Source: Platycnemis pennipes (Eukaryota > Arthropoda > Insecta > Odonata > Platycnemididae). From it: 64,000 nt of DNA. Under the pieces are notes generated by a model, which did not search any database, had not been told where the DNA came from, and saw only the letters and a list, made by a program, of their open reading frames with translations. Location: assembly GCA_933228895.1 (NCBI GenBank), contig OW121850.1, positions 35,101,773-35,165,772 on the forward strand. Reading direction: 5' to 3'. This document shows, piece after piece, positions 21,241-35,334 of this stretch; the stretch's first letter is position 1; each line of letters starts with the position of its first letter. The translations under genes and the position numbers were made by a program.

Positions 21241-22486
21241 CATGCCACTGGGCTAGATACCTATAGTTAAATTCAAACGTAACCCATAAAATAATTACTT
21301 ATTGAAGTGGTCTTCTTGTCGGACTTATCAATTTTTTTTGGTGTTATTCTCTCCTTCATTGAAGTGAATTACACTTCTTAGTTAATATTTACTTGGCAAT
21401 CTCGTATTTTAATAATTTTTATTCGTCCATTATTTACTTGTAATACGATATTTAGAAGTATTGATATTATTTCACAACTAAGTACTGAGTTATCTTAATT
21501 TTTCATGATTTTTTCTTCCCTTAGGCTTATACAAATCTGGGCTATTCCGTTGAAAACGTCAACAGTTTTTTCGTACATTTTACTGGTTAAACTTTTTTAG
21601 ATGCTAGTTATCATAAACATTGATTTCCAGTGGAAGTGCGAGCTTAACAAAACCCGATCTATGTGTGTTGTGTTGCACAGGGAGGAAGTTCTTAACTAGA
21701 GAGTAAGTTTGTAACTATTAAATACTTGCTATGCCATTATAAAGTTTTGTCAATAGCATATCTTAAGTCAGAGTGTGGGAAATACCCTATAAAGCTAATC
21801 TCTATTGTATCTTTACGTGTTATGTGCAATTAACTTCACGGAGCTATATTTCGTATCAGTATGAAAATAATTTTTTCGGATAAGTGAATTTTTTTTAAGG
21901 TCTCTTAAATCATTGCTTTTTTACTGTTCTCAGCGTCGTCACTGAATTCCTGAAAAATCTATTTTCTCTGCAAGTTTTTAATTTGATGACGTAAAACGTT
22001 GATACTTTTTTTGAATGCTAACCACTCTTTTGTTCCATGCTTAACAACTGTGGTTTGTACTTGAAAAATGGAGTAAGAAAGTTGATGGGTCATTTAGATC
22101 CGTATGGAAAGAGGGAGGATCATTTTCTCTTTCAAGTCCATTCCAAAGACAAAATTCTCAGGGTATTTTTTTTCGTTTTATAAATACACAATCTCGTAAG
22201 CTTTGTTTTTTCTCCCTCCATCATAACTCTAGACCAATAGAGAAGGATATGTTTTTTTGTGAACCTCTGTGGAAAAGGCCCAACCCTACGCCGGTCTCAT
22301 TGAACTAAACTATCGTTAGCCTTCTCTCTTCCATTTTGTTTAACCCACCGAATGAAATTTCACAAATGTAGAGGTAACATCGTGCTTTTCCAAAAATTCT
22401 CTCTTTGCAATAAAATCCATTATTTCTACCTCAATTAGTCCCCCCATCTGTCACTTCGCATCGGATAAAACTGAGCGGAAAATCCA
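21241..22486. other. Large-intron stretch, nothing recognised
   Basis: AT-rich sequence with no exon-like frame, terminal repeats or tRNA-like promoter that I could support. Confidence 0.5.
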
Positions 22487-23150
22487 ATTAATCAGCTTGT
22501 GAGCGAGTGGTCAGCCAAACAACCGTTTGTTCCACCTGCCATGCGGTGTATCGAACACTTCCCACCACTCACTCCAGCCTCCCTCGCGCCCACGACCCCC
22601 ACACTTCCCCTGGTAAACCCTCACATTCATCCAACCCTTCCCTTCTCACCGCGGTCCCCACCCCTCCCTCCCCCACACCCCCTCTCATCCTTCACCACCA
22701 TGGTTTTCGCTCTTTACGGCCTCGCAAATGTATTTCGGCCCACATCCCCAATATTCCTTCCGTTTCGGCTAACACTTTCATGCATGCATGTATGTGCGTG
22801 CGAATGAATGGCCTCTTGTTGCCTCCACTCTCCATATCACTCTCTCTCTCCTTCCTCCACCTTTCTCTCCTGCTCCTCGCTTCTCCGGTTCCCCTGCTCT
22901 TTCCCCGCCCATGACCGGCCTGCTGCCACGTGTTTGATCTCGTCCTAATGTGGGTTTGGCCTGCGGCAGGGCGCAGGGAAGGGACAGAGAGGCTGAAGGC
23001 TGGGGCACACCCGGAATGACGATGGGAACACGCTTCTTCGTTGCGGTCGGTAGAGGACATTCTCAACTGGCCTCCCGGAAAAAAGTGGTTCATTATTGGA
23101 GTGCTCGAGCCCACTTCTCTTCACCTGCGGTTGCTAACGGCTGAAGTTTA
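22487..23150. other. GC-rich, pyrimidine-rich block
   Basis: G+C and CpG rise sharply. The plus strand is dominated by C/T runs at 22560-22920. ORFs of 102-140 codons exist on both strands but consist of Pro/Ser or Arg/Gly low complexity and are explained by composition. It could be a regulatory island in the large intron. No gene is claimed. Confidence 0.35.
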
Positions 23151-26100
23151 TTATCGTTATTTGTTTTTCCCTCCTCGCCCAAATTTTTCCTCGTGAGATC
23201 GAGCACGCATTAATTTCTCCTCACTCAGTTAACTTTGTTCACTGTTTGTTTGCTCCATTCTCTTTTATTACCACGACTATGATTTATCGTGCATAAAAAT
23301 TTGCCGTTTAAAAAACAGATGCCTGCCTATTTTTTACTTTTACGTAAATTCCAGCAATATCTACAACTTTGGGAAAGTAAAAATTACAGCTAGTGTTTAT
23401 ATCCAGTCAATGCTTAACCTACCATGGAGGAATTCGAACCATCACATCCGGATTAACGCGTGAGAGTATTATTCAGTCTCCAACGAGGTCGGTGGGAACC
23501 GTTTTCACGTTCGAAGTTGCTTCAGGCTCGGGTCGTACCTTTTGTCAATATCAACTGACGTGCTGCGTATTCATGTGACTTTACCTCCAGTTTCCCAATA
23601 AATCTTTTTCGATTCCTCGCCTCGCGTCTGAAGTTCGAATTTGCTGGATTTCGGTAACTGGATTCGGTCGTAATCTCTCCTAATTACTGAGACCTATCGC
23701 ATAGTTGGATTGGTATTGCACGATTGGAAAAGAGGACTGTGGAGGGAAAAGGAAAGACTGCTTATCTTCTGGAGTAGTATTTTATGATAATTCGATTTGG
23801 AATAATATTGCTCTCCTATATTTCACTCCGTAAGATATTTTTTACAATCAATAAGGGTGGGAAATAGGCCTGGTCTTACATGAGGGTGGGCAATCTTGAG
23901 GCTTTGAAAAGCATTCGCCCTTTGGGATTTTAAAAAAGCTAAATTATATTTTTGTTCAAATTTTAGAGGAAAAACTTATTGAAAAACTCAGTATTAAATT
24001 TCATGTATTCTAGGAAACTAATGGATTGGTGGAATCTGCTTGAATGAATAACAAGGTTTGATTACAAGAATATATTGCAACAAGTCCTCACTGAAAGCTG
24101 GTTTGCTTGGTAAAGAGCTATAAATTATGTCTTTCTCATTTAAGATCTCACTTTGTTCTTGCCCTATGAAAAATAGGAAGGCTGAATTCCATAGATAATA
24201 CGAGTAGCATTCACTTCGGGTGAAATAATAGGGGGGCATATAGTATAGCATAGCATTATGAGAGAAGCATAGCATAGCATTATTGTAGAGCAATTATAGC
24301 TTAGCATGATGAGAGAAGGGAAAATGGACTTATCAACCTTCAGTTTCCCGCGAGGTTATGGTACCGGTAAAATTGTACCTACTGCTCAGAATGCTAGAAA
24401 TGCGTGAGTGACAGAATTTAAAACCTGCTACACTACATTCTAAATGCTTACGAATAATGTACTCTAACCTTTAATCAGCAATGTTCCCGAATGCCATCAG
24501 CCCAATTTTTTTGTTTCCTATACTCATACCAACCTTACTTTTTTCGTTTAGTAAAATTATTTTAATTAATTGCGTAAGAAAAAATTGGCAGAAAATACCT
24601 TTGATTCTGTATTTCTGCTCTCTTATTTCCCCTTATATCCGAACGGCAAGGCCTATACTCTTCCGTTTTATCATTTTAGTACGCTTCACTGCCGTTATAG
24701 TCTAGTCTCAAGTTCTCAAATGTAATTATTATCACGCTGGCGGATATTCATATTTGTTTTAAAAGTAGCGTTTGTTAGAATCGTGCTATACTATTTTAAT
24801 TACTTTAATTAGAAGGATTTTAAAGGAGCTTTTTTTTTGCCGCAGCCAAGCTAGTGGTAACATTTTTGCTCTTGAAACTCCCTTAGAAAAGTTATTTCTT
24901 AAAAGACAAATCACCCATGATAGATATGCGATCTCCGATTTAACAGTACATGATTTAATACTATACGGAGAGCCTAATGAACATTCTTTTTATACGTAAT
25001 AGTTCTTAAAAGAGTTAGAACTTGGATTAAATATTAAGTGTTTTTATTTCACCCCAAATATGAAACAGCTAGAAGAAATATTTTTTAAAAAGATTTAGAA
25101 AATAATTATATGGGCCAAAAGATAAATTCTGCAGGGAAACTCTTATTTCCGAGCAGATTCTCATAGTAGATTCTGGCAAAACTTTTGCTGATATCACCTC
25201 ACAAATATCAGTCAAGTAGTATTTGTATATCAACAATTTATCGATGAAGTTTAGCCGGAAAAAATTTCTAACGGTTGTTTCATGTTGCCCCATAGTGGAG
25301 TTAATATGATATAAATATGATCCCTAAACCTCATGATGACGTTAAGACCGGTCTCTCTTAGTGACATTTCTGCAAAGAAAAATAAAATTTTGAGAGATAG
25401 CTTCGGTTCCATTAATGGCATAGCAACTCGTATTTCATCATTCATCCGTCTTGCCACAGGGAACTTCTCTTTCTATGGGAAAGCAAAGCGCGTTCTCTTA
25501 AAAAATAATGTCGAATTCAAAGGCAGTCAATTTTTGAGGAAGAAAAGAGTCGATTTTTGATAACAATACCTTTCGTGGTTTATTTTGTTATATTTTTCTC
25601 GTAGGGAAAGCTTTGTTTCAGCAATTATTTTGAGAGTTGAAAATCTTCTGTTGTAGCATATTTTAAATTTAGGATAATTTTTGAGCCAACAAGGAAAAAA
25701 GAACAACGGATAGAGATATTCAGTTAGTGTAATTCAATTCTGAGCATTTTTCAAAATATTTCACCCGCAAAGTAGATCAATTAGCCAGCCAATTAGCTAG
25801 GGAAAAGAGAAAAATTCAGCGAAAAGACAATACCATTGTTTCATTTTCACAATGCACCAGTTGCAGAAACTTAGTAGTATGAATCCCCATTCACGTATTC
25901 TTGTGTTTGCACGTCTGTCCGATGAAATTAAATGGCCTACAAAATAATGAATTTATTACGTTTCCAGTAGATTTATAGAAAATAAGCCTATGAATTACTT
26001 ACATGTCTTGACCCTTTTTGTTTTTAAAAACGTAGTGGAAGACGATTTCAATGATTTGGAACCATCACATTAAACTATGGCGTTTAGGGTTTCGCAATAT

Positions 26101-26180
26101 ATATAATCCAGTATCAAAAACTTCGAAGATTTTTTTCGAAGATTAACTGACGTATATTTCTCAATCGCGGGAAGTGGGCG
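23151..26180. other. Large-intron stretch
   Basis: A B-box-like gaattcgaaccatc (minus-strand reading) near 23432 hints at a SINE remnant. Around 24240-24310 the motif agcatagcatta recurs several times. Otherwise nothing is supported. Confidence 0.4.
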
Positions 26181-27060
26181 TGAAATGCCCGCCTATAAAA
26201 ACGTGGGAATCCCTAAACGTGGCAAGGTCTCGACATCTTCCAATGCAATGTATCTTGGATTAGAATTATGACCTAATGTGAGGTTATCTTTCTTTCTCTC
26301 TCACCGATAGTGCGGTGCAATTTTCTTCCCAGAGGTTATCTGAGGATGTAAAATATTGAAACTGCTGTGGTTTTCGAGCTTATCTCTGGTCCGTTTGGGT
26401 CTTGGGTTGGAGAGCATCACCGAAAGAGATACCGGGATGGATTGGCGAGGAAGAGACCTGGCTAGGACGAGAGATAGTGAGTTAAGTTATAGGAAAAGCT
26501 CTGAGATGGGAGTTGGGGTGGGAGAGTTTAGGGCCACGAAAGGCGAAGGGGGGGAGTAAAATTCCGAGAGAATCATGTGTGTGGTCACAACCGGGCGTCC
26601 AATCGTCCCCACTCGCAGACCTACCCCGAAATTTCTTTCCCCTAAACCTCAAGCGATCCTCTTTCCGCCCACAGGCACCCCTTTCGCCTCTTTACCGAGC
26701 CACGGCCATGGATTACGGAATCTATTCTCGAGGAGAAACTGTTGCTCGGTCTCTCTCACCTCTGCTTCAATTTCGACCGGATCACGGAATTTCGCTCGGA
26801 CTCCGTTTCGGGAAGGCTTTTAAGGGGCAGGAAGTGTTTTGGGGCGGAGGTCTGGGAGGGGAGATAGGTTTGGGGGAATTAATGGAAAGTGCAGCGGAGA
26901 AGAAAGCGAGGAGGAGGCGGAGACTTGTGACTTAGCTAAGGTCCGTAAACGGATGACCCAGCTCGGGAGGATTAGCCACCTTTCGGTCGGTCTCCCGTGG
27001 ATTGAAGGTTGGAGCTGGGAAGGTGAGGTGAGCGAGAAGGCGTGAGAAACATGGGAAAAT
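26181..27060. other. GC-rich block with TATA-like motif
   Basis: A TATAAAA at 26194-26200 is followed, after about 170 nt, by a G-rich then GC-rich stretch with overlapping ORFs of 67-140 codons in several frames. No frame shows family similarity. It could be an intronic promoter or first exon of an unknown transcript, or simply a composition island. Confidence 0.3.
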
Positions 27061-30000
27061 AGCTCTGTTAAGAAATTACGACAGTTAGGGATTGATTGAG
27101 CTATAATATTCAATTTTGCTACAGATTAATCGCTGACGGAAGTATTTTGAGCCATGTCATCAGCTTCGATCAGTTAGCATTCAAATACCGAGATAGGACA
27201 CTCATTTTAGGTCTTGGAGTATGAATTAAAGTCATAGGGTGAGTTTCGTTTGGCGTTTGTTGGAATTTTCATGTGAGATGGATTCATCATCAACCATCAT
27301 CTATCTTTCTTCTCTGTTATTTCATTCTTCTTAGAAACTGTTTGATACACTCTCGCTATCTCGGTCTATTCATTTCAGTTTTACAATTCTTTTGGTTTGT
27401 TAAATATTTAATGGTAACTAAGTAGCATGAAATACACTGAAAAATACTGGGATTCGAGAATGCGGCCACTTTCCTCCTTTCTGGTATCGGGGGAAAAAGT
27501 TTTGTGGAAACAGGAGAAACGTCCTGTACCCCCAAGTGGGCACTAACAACCGCAGGAAAGCTATTATTTACATTTGTCACGAATTCTTATTATTTCGAAT
27601 CAAGTGTTAATGAAAGTATAATCTTAGTCAATAATTGGACCCGATAATGATATGCATGTAGGCGATCGTTGAGTATTGGCAGGCTGTCTGCTTGGCCTAC
27701 AAGAATTAAAAAATAAGCGTGATTTCGCTCGATTGACTCTGGAAAAAAGTGCTGGGATAGTTATTAATATGAGATAAAATAAACGAAAGATTTATGTTTT
27801 TGCCTGATGTAGGAAGTTTGGTTGGTTCCTAGAAATGCTACAGTGCTTGCCTGCTCAATTATTCTTAAATTATACTTCGGTCGTTTACGTGGACAGTGTG
27901 ATAAATTTAAAAATTTTCTTTCAGGTTTATCCCAGAATGCACATCCCATCTGGCCATAAGGAACTCTGGCCTCACCTGGTATTGAGGCCAGCTCAGTCAC
28001 CGACGTTCAAAATGCGCACACTCGTGCTATCGTGATTTTTTCATTTCACAATGAAATTGCAGACCTGAACGCCGTCCTTCAAATTTTGTCTGTTGCTTCA
28101 AGTAAGCAATGGAGTGAGTCATTGGAGCAGTGACTATAAACATTGAGCTTCTGGAGATGCTCGCGCTTTGAACAGTAAATAGCGGCAATGTGCAAGGAAG
28201 ATCCAGCTCGAGCTATGTTTAGGAGATATGCTGTCAAATGGTGAGTAATGATAACCTCATCGATCGTGCATGATTTTTAAGAAATTTATGTGCAGTGTAT
28301 ATTCTGCATGAATGCATGTGATTACAACCATACTACTTTGTGATTTCAAGGAATTTACCAATCAATCGCTGCTAAAGAATGGACATTATGTAGTTTATGT
28401 TTCTCTATTTTTGACGCGGATTGCTTGGAGCGTAAACTATCACGTGATGTTCAAATATGGCCACTATTTCATCAACTTTCCATGAAATAAATATTGGTAT
28501 CTTTAAATTTATGTGGATGTGGTCTACAGTGAGATATGCTTTTACCCTCAGTTTCCGATTTATTTTTATAAAAGGGAATGATACCAAAATTTAGGTTAAA
28601 TTTAGTGTCAGTAACGTTTAGAGAATATCTTGATTCAGTACTGACTAGTAAGGTAGGCTCACCAAAGTAGAAGTTCGGTGCTTCTTGTTTTTACTGGACA
28701 ATACTGATCAACAAGCATTTCCCAATTATAATATTCAACGATCAAAGCTCACTATCCAAATCCCAATTACCGATAAACATTGACCAAAGACTTCCGTACC
28801 TTAAAAACATGTAAAGTAGACTGAAACCTTAGCTTTATTGCCGAATTATATAATGTAGGCTATTGAACCTCAGTGCTAAATTGCAGAAATCAAATTTGTT
28901 TTCTCTGGTGGGAAAAAAAGGTATTAGGAGAGTAGCGATGTGTGAGTTGTATAATTAGGTGAAAAAAGTATTACAAACAGAAGTATGGTAACTAATGTTC
29001 CTATCTGAGGCTGTCCTAGAAATTCCTAAAAAATATCAGTGAACTAAAAATTCACTACCTATGGCTGGAATACGTCTCGGCAATATGCAAACTTAATATA
29101 TCTACGACTTGAACCACCCATAAATATTCGTTCATTATATCTATAGAATTCGTGATTTTTTAATTAAATTGTAAATCATACCCATTTTATGAATATTAAA
29201 AAAATATTCTATTTAATAAATATAATTTATCAATTCGTAAATAGATATCTTTATTGTATGACATAAACAGTTGGTTATGTATGTTGAGGAAATGGTGATG
29301 CGTTGAAAATATTTTGCTTCCACTTCAACCAAGAATCGCGCCTGGTTTTCTCTACCGATATAATCGACGAGAGTATGCGCGATTTTTGCAGGCGTGGCAA
29401 TTGAATCTGGGCGAATGCATTAACATGTAAACGTGGCAACCGCGTTGCGGTAATTTTAATAAATCAGCTGCAACCATACCATGTGCATTGGTTATGCTTA
29501 ACGAGCAGGGAAGTTCTAAAATATGCTCTCGACATTTTCGTGTTCAACGTGACTATAATGACAATGCCTACGTTTAAATTTATACTTGATCACCCTGCAA
29601 ATGATGAGAGTGGTTACCGCCTCAGTTAACTTTTATTATCTCAAATTTAGGCTTGCCTAAACATTATTATTATTAGCATTAATGAAGATTGACCGTAGAA
29701 ACAGTACTATGAAATTAGTGATACTTAAGTTATCTACTATTTAAAATTTTAACAACTGAGATAACTGACATTGAGCGAAAATTTATCATTCAGAAACTTC
29801 ATTTCTAATTAAAATTATAACCAAAGTTTTGTTTACTAAACTGAAACTGGAATAAAGGTCTACTATGGTTGAAAAAAATTGTCGCTATCTGTCCTAGATA
29901 ATATTTATCCGAGCATTTGGCAGATATTAAGGTCTAACTGGATGAATTTAACGTTGAAATGAGTTATATAGAATTTTCATATATTTAGGGCTATGTTTTC

Positions 30001-31470
30001 TCCTAAGTTGTCCTCTCTCTTGTAGATTACGTAAGCGAAGAGTGCCAATATGCATATTTGTTTTTTTTAAACTCCAACTTCTGTTGCATAAATGATAACC
30101 AAACTCTTGTCACGAACACGCTTGGCGAGAGGGACATTAAAAACTTAGCTCGGACCCAGGTGCAGCGACTACTTTGCCATTTTTTTTCGGGGCGACCGTG
30201 GGTGGAAAACTCTTTACAGCAGTGGCACCCGAACGTTTGTTTGGACGTGTCCCACCTAAGTAGCTCTGATGCCCTCCCGACTGTGAAATATAATCTTCAT
30301 GATTCAAAAAGCTCTATTCATATGGAGAAAACCTGAATGCATAACATGGCCTGAACAAACTTCCTTGAACATGGAATCCAATAAAGAACAATAAAAGAAC
30401 AAAAGGGCAGTTGGAATAATGAGGAAGAAATATCTATTGTGAAAAAAAATACCCCTTGAAAATGAAAATGCTTGTCTGTGGAGCATGTCTCATGTTGGAA
30501 ACCACCGGTATAGAGGGCGTAAAGGTGAATGGATTAATGTATCTGTTAAACACAAGGATAATAATTATTTGCTTTAAGGGGGATGGATACATTTGGTAAA
30601 CATTATTTGCAAGGATTCGGATTTTTTTCACTACATCTATCGGCACAAAGAAAATAAATTCTAGTTTTTACCATTCGATACTAGAAAGATACCACTTAAT
30701 AACAAATGCGACAAAGCTCGACGGGATTAGAGGACTGTCCAAGAAAGTCGGTGCTGCCTACGTGACAGTGCGCCGAATTAGAAGGAGAACATTTTTAAGC
30801 TTTACCTGATTGCTGTGATTCCAACCAAGAGTTATGTATAGAATGGCGTAATTTCAAAGGTAGAAGATAATTCTAGGTTACAAAAATATTTGTGTCTTCA
30901 TATTTTCTCTCATATTCAAGGACTGCTCCCCCAAATACGGATGATTTTTGGCTATATATCTCTAAGATTATTCATTTTATTTCCAACGCCAACATTTGCG
31001 ACATAAAAGCATCTTTCTGGCATCAAAAGATGTAAATTGCAACTCTTTATTTCTGTGCCTGCAGATGTTGCGAGGGGAAACCAAATGTCTGAAAACGCAT
31101 TTTCAGCCGTGGTATCCACCTTCCTTAACGCTTAACATAACTTTCTTTTTCCATGGTGTTGATGAGTCCCAGGAAAAGTACTGACCCTCACATTATGGAG
31201 TGCGTGTTTCACATTCCATGGAACTTAGTGGATGGTGAGCTCTGCACTCTCCAACCAGACCTATTCTCGGATTTGTACTGGTTTCCCATACTGAAGGCCT
31301 AGATTTGAATCTTGACAGTGGTAGATCTTCTCACAGCAGTGGAATCCAATATTATACTCGAACGTCGCGTGGGGAACCTTTCAAGCTCAGCACTCTGTCC
31401 TTCTCATGGGACACAAATCTATGGACCACTAGTTATGGACGCATGTTACTAAGATAATATAACTAATATT
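27061..31470. other. Large-intron stretch, nothing coding recognised
   Basis: AT-rich throughout. Segments near 30205-30240 and 31330-31370 share cagcagtgg followed by cgaacgt, suggesting two remnants of one unnamed repeat. Confidence 0.4.
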
Positions 31471-34067
31471 CAGGATTGGTACGCATCTTGAAAGTCAGGG
31501 AAAGTCAGGGAACTGAAATATTGGTCTGGAAGTCAGGAAAAAGTCAGGGAGTTTCATTGTTGGCCAGGCAAAAAATACCCACCTTCAACACCGATAGGGC
31601 ATGTGATTCGTTCAACTGCACTACGGATCCTATACTACTTCAGCGTGCTGAGGTGTAAATCAGGGGAGGCGTAAGGGGGCGGGGATACAGCGTCAAAAAT
31701 ACAAAAAATGTGGAATATCAATGAAGAAACATAATTTCATAAATGTAAGAAAGAGTAATCCCGGAATTGGGAGCTTGAAACACGTGACCTGCTACACAGC
31801 TACAGGAGATAAAGAGACTTTTGCAAAGTGTTTGGTGACAGATGATTTAACCAGAGCGGAGATTTTATGGTACCTGTAAGCTAGCATGAATCATTCGTCA
31901 CTTTATTCTGCAAGAAAGTCCGTCAGTCTTTTTCTTCTGTTATTTCCCGATAGTAAGATATCCGAAGCGATGATATTAGGGAGAAATAAAATATGTTACG
32001 TGCTGGTTTACCGTCTGGCAACATATTTCTATGAAATGGTGATTAGCGAAGTTCAGCTAAGGGAATATTTTGTTATTTTCTTTGAATACAGTTTAAATAA
32101 ATGCAGCCAGAGTAACCAAATGGATCTAGCAGTTCGGTTTTGGAGCCCCAATTCAAATGAAGATACCACTCAGTATTTATCTTCTGCATTTTTTGGCCAA
32201 TCTAAGGCGTCTGATCTTGTGTCAACCTTCATTAATCAAACCAAGCCTCTCAAAGTCAAATCTTTTACAAATCTCAATGGATGACTGAACATTATTTGAG
32301 ATTTGTTAAGGATTTAGAGACATACATCACGGCAGAAAATGGCGTAGAAGAATCTTTTTTCCGGAACATAGGTTCTTGTGGCTTGCAAACTCTGCACAAG
32401 TATTTAAAACAAGCTTCAGGCGAATTGGCTAGATATTTCTACAGTTTTTGAGAGCAGAGTATAATTTATTCAAGGATGTACCTGCCCGGCACAGCGCAGT
32501 GACTACATTGCATATTCAGTATCTGGTTAATTTCCTCTTCCAAATCCAAGAGTTTTGCCCTATTAGGTGGGTGAACAATTATTCCGTGGCTGACAAAGCG
32601 AGGATGACATATAAAAATGTTGAGTAGTTTCTTCGAGGTTGCGGTAGGGACAGTCTTAAAATTGAATCCCATAGTTTCAAAATCGTAGTTTAATTCACAG
32701 AGGACGTGCTCATGCGGCCAAAACTGGCCTTTTTCTCATATATTGCAAAGTATTTGGAGCCAATTCTAGCTACCTATTAAAATAATAATCCACTGGCACC
32801 AATCCTACGCTCCGACCGTTCTGTCCTTTTATCTGATTTAATGCACCTAATTGTGAAGCCTGAAGTGTTTTAAAAATGCACTACTCACAAGATTGACCTA
32901 AATAGTAACATTAACTTACTTTTGTCAAAACATGTGAACTCGGGACGGCTGTCAAAGCTGAACTCAGGATGGTGAAAGTGTAACCAGACCAAATTTAGGA
33001 ATTTAGAGAGAATTGTGTCGGCATTCTAAAACATGTCATTACAAATATTTTTAAAAAGTCACCTATAAATATTATCTTTGTCTAGAAATAACTTTATGCA
33101 ACCCAGCTCTTGTCCAGGTTGACCATTAATCTTCAGATATTTTGTAAAAGAAACTGGATTTCTCCCTCAGAATGCGATGTTGTTGAAAGGGAATTCAAGC
33201 AGATGTGTGATTCACAGTATATGATAAATATCGTAAAACAGTTCAAGAGGTCGGGAACCCGAATCAACCATTTGTGGTGAAATTGTTTATCTAGTGAATA
33301 TTGCAAACCTGTATAACTACCTCCAAAAAGTGCTAATTTTAAGTTATGGTAAAATACTCATGTAGCGAGAGGTTTCTCTATCAACAAGGAGATAATCGTT
33401 GAAAATCTATTGGGCTCTTCTCTAATCGCCCAAAGGCAAGTTTATGATGGAATTAAGGCCGCTCGTGGTTTACTAAATTTGAAGATCGCAAAGTCAATGG
33501 TAACCAAAGCTAGAAGTGCCAGATAGAAGTACCATGAAGAGTTGAATGCAGCGCGAAAGGAAAAGGAAGAAAATGCCATGTCTTTGGTCCAAAAAACGTT
33601 CTATTTTAGATGAAATGAAACAATTGAGAGACATGAAAATGAAAATTTTCAAAAAATGTCTGAATCACAGGTCAATGTCGAAAAACTTCCCCCCTGCAGA
33701 GCATGATTCAATGAGCTGTTCTGTTTTGAAGCGTTGATCACAAGCCCACTGTATGTGGTCTTGTTTGTTGTGGTTTATATTGATGTGTTATTTTCTTTAC
33801 AAGAGTTGATGTACATTTACCATCAACATAAATCTGTAAGTGACCCTTTATTTAGGCTCCAGTTAGTGTACAAGAACTGATGTACCTTTACTTCACGGTA
33901 TTCCTTTAAAAGAAGGTTATAAAAGAAGCTGTCTTTTGACATAATTTTCATTATTTCTTTAGTTTTCAAATTTAGATTTTTAAAAGGCAGGAAAAAATCT
34001 GTGTTTTGGTCTGGAAAGTCAGGAAAAAGTCAGGGAAAATCAAAACTGGCAATGCATATCAACCCTG
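31471..34067 (+). mobile_element. Dead DNA transposon with hAT-like ends
   Basis: The left end CAGGATTGGTACGCAT and the inverted right end CAGGGTTGATATGCAT form a short imperfect terminal inverted repeat. Just inside both ends on the same strand is the direct repeat ggtctggaa.gtcaggaaaa (31523-31550 and 34008-34040). Between them is a degraded protein-coding gene. The 8-bp flanks (ctaatatt and taacatcg) do not form a clear duplication, so the exact ends are not proven. It is assigned to hAT-like elements by the CAGGG(T)TG ends and the C-terminal 'GFSINKEI' block of the protein. Confidence 0.6.
31886..33737 (+). pseudogene. Transposon-borne gene of unclassified hAT-like protein, broken
   Basis: A first open part (31886-32284, 132 codons) reads KSVSLFLLLFPDSKISEAM and later SLNKCSQSNQMDLAVRFW with FFGQSKASDLV. 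After stops and shifts the frame resumes with GSCGLQTLHKYLKQASGELA (about 32370-32445). Near 33365-33590 it reads VARGFSINKEIIVENLLGS, SLIAQRQVYDGIKAARGLLN and YHEELNAARKEKEENAMSL. No introns are visible. I recall proteins of this type as multi-copy, uncharacterised, repeat-associated genes in animals. An RNase-H-like transposase fold is an inference. Confidence 0.65.
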
Positions 34068-34692
34068 TAACATCGAGCTAATGTAAAGGTCAGGTGTTTA
34101 TTCCCCTTTCGATTCCGTCGTAATATCTCTCCTTCCGGTCCGAGATGCCTTTATTTGTATGACGGACTTGAAACTCTGAGAATTATTTTAAGGAGGATAC
34201 GCCTGTAATTTCTGAGTTTTTGCATGTTGGTCATGCGTAGTATGTGATTAAATATTTTAAGTTTCCGAATATATTTTACTCAATACCACGAATTTCCGAT
34301 ATATATAGCCGTAATATGTTATAAATTTAGATTGGTTGAGAGAAAAAATAGTAATTTTTAAAAAGAAGTTAGCATTAATGTAATTTATGAATCATTCGTC
34401 ATTCTTTGTTAGAATGCTTTGATTGCGAGTAAGAATCAACTTGGCATTTTAAGAGGCTGATTATACAAATAGTTGGCCATAAAATATGACCTATTGTCTC
34501 TTAGGCGAAAACAAGGATTCTTAATTTTCAACTCAACTAACTGCATTTTGGAATCTTATGATGAGATTTTGTTGCACAAATTTGAAGTGTCGTCAACAAA
34601 GGGACCTAATTCTTATTGTTTGTAAGATACGGCTGGCAGCTAAGGTAATATGCGCCATGATGAATATTAATTGGGCAGATTTAGAAAATTTT

Positions 34693-34931
34693 CAGGGAAT
34701 GGAGGAAGGGTGGAGCGAAACACAGCGTCGGTATTGGCTTGCTCTTCAACAAAGGCACCAAGGGATTCTCTGTTTAACCTGCCATTCGACGCTCAACTTC
34801 ATGTGCTCTCTGCTTAGTACTCAAGTGTGAACCGGTATACCAACGGAAAAGGTTTGCTACTGCCGGTATTAGAACCCTGACTATCGGGATGAGAGGCCTG
34901 TACTCTAGCTACTACACCTACCCAACACCCA
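34693..34931 (-). mobile_element. SINE family A, diverged copy
   Basis: The head on the minus strand has gtagctagagtacaggcct (A box) and gggttctaataccggcag (decayed B box). The tail shares gctccacccttcctccattc with the copy at 5655-5925. The orientation is the same as that copy. Confidence 0.75.
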
Positions 34932-35334
34932 GGGACCTAATTCTACGACATTTGGATACTTTGGTGAAACATAATAATTACAAATGAAAGAACAGTTTTA
35001 AACCCTAGAAGTCCATACTTGCATTAGTATATATTGTGTATATAGAGTGGTAAAGGACTCATACGCCATTACATTCACTATCATTGAAACCGGCAACGTA
35101 AACACGACTACTCTCGAGGAAGTTAGATTTTTGGAAAATATATAAAAGACTAAATCAGCTTAGCTACATGAGAATAAGCTAGAAGAGTACAGTCATTAAC
35201 TTTTCTCTTATTCTCATTTAGCTCGTCACGAAACACTAGTACATCAAGGAAAGTGAAATTCATACGTAGCCGCTTTTAATTAATTGGCATCACCATCACA
35301 GAAGTCATGTTGTGGGGAAACGCATCAGGGAAAT

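Noticed and set aside
22692..23114. 140-codon minus-strand ORF
   Set aside because: Arg/Gly/Glu low complexity opposite a pyrimidine-rich strand; no splice sites or family similarity that I can support.
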